Of a DNA stretch of 64,000 nucleotides, positions 63,543-64,000 are shown piece after piece; positions within the stretch are counted from its first letter, which is position 1; the number at the start of each line of letters is the position of its first letter. Location of the stretch: the NCBI GenBank assembly GCA_040954595.2, contig CM082576.2, positions 8,060,001 through 8,124,000 of the forward strand, in the 5' to 3' direction. Both the position numbers and the translations under genes were made by a program. The notes beneath the pieces are model-generated. The model made no database searches and was not told the DNA's origin. It saw only the letters and a list, made by a program, of their open reading frames with translations. Source of the stretch: Balanoglossus misakiensis. Its lineage: Eukaryota > Hemichordata.

Positions 63543-64000
63543 GTAAGATACGTAAAACATATGTGAATTACACAAACTTCAAAATAAATTATAAAATGTA
63601 TGTTGACACATACATATCATGTGTGAGCAAGTCGAAATGGTTATAATATGCAATTTACGCCGAACATAATTGGCAAAACACAAAATAGACCGCGCGATAG
63701 TAAATCTTCTACGGCTCATTCTGGCGCATGACAATTTGCCATATCATAACGAGAGTTGCATGAACCTGAATAAAATAAAACGTTCGTTTTCGCTTTTTGA
63801 ATTTAGATTAACTCAATAAAATACTAGTAGTCTCGTCATAATTCATGTCCCCATTTACAGATAATCATTCACGTAGGAAGAAAGTGAATAAATTTCAAGT
63901 AAATAAAATCAAACACGTAGGCTTGCATTTAGTTGGTAAATGCTCGCAACCACTTGTTGCGTCACGGGCTGACTGAACTGGTGTTCGGGTATGAAATCAA
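63543..64000 (+). other. AT-rich sequence after the candidate splice donor
   Basis: If the exon at 63475-63542 is real, this would be the start of its first intron. No second exon is visible before the window ends. Confidence 0.3.

Overview
This is a window of animal nuclear DNA, probably from a marine invertebrate. It shows no prokaryotic gene organisation: most of it carries no convincing coding sequence, short simple repeats are scattered throughout, and there is one long intact developmental-regulator gene. The best-supported feature is a single-exon forkhead transcription factor of the FoxG (brain factor 1) class on the minus strand at 25318-26568, 416 codons. The acidic N-terminus, in place of the His/Pro-rich N-terminus of vertebrate FoxG, together with the abundant CAT, CATA, AATG and AATC microsatellites, suggests a non-vertebrate bilaterian. 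A lophotrochozoan is my best guess, but the species cannot be fixed from the window.

Layout. Positions 1-24600 are non-coding, with an AATG-type array (3518-3880), a pyrimidine/CATA tract (12049-12166) and a 460-bp foldback transposable element with 153-bp terminal inverted repeats and a 9-bp target-site duplication (17640-18117). The FoxG transcription unit runs on the minus strand. It has CCAAT boxes and a GC palindrome (26855-26930), a TATA box with an initiator (26714-26748), a roughly 146-nt 5' leader, the CDS, and a possible poly(A) signal near 24621. From 27000 to 63200 the sequence is again a gene desert. It holds large trinucleotide arrays (31448-31561, 32563-32839, 33827-34004, 42551-42810), a diverged two-copy tandem duplication carrying X-box-like palindromes (44285-44655), a GTGRT pentanucleotide array (48595-48685), an AATC array (55169-55314) and mixed arrays at 58612-58959 and 59542-59660. 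Near the right end, a GC box, CRE and TATA-like cluster (63204-63253), followed by a short ATG-to-splice-donor open frame (63475-63542), may be the start of another gene on the plus strand.

The regulatory interest lies in what surrounds FoxG. An isolated developmental transcription-factor gene in a large gene-poor interval is typically surrounded by distal enhancers. I see short motif-level candidates: a POU octamer/homeodomain/Su(H) cluster at 34858-34895, several RFX X-box palindromes, and four exact copies of the 10-bp E-box palindrome GTCACGTGAC. None can be proved from one sequence. I found no convincing novel coding system. The other open frames of 60-170 codons look like chance frames or frames through simple repeats.
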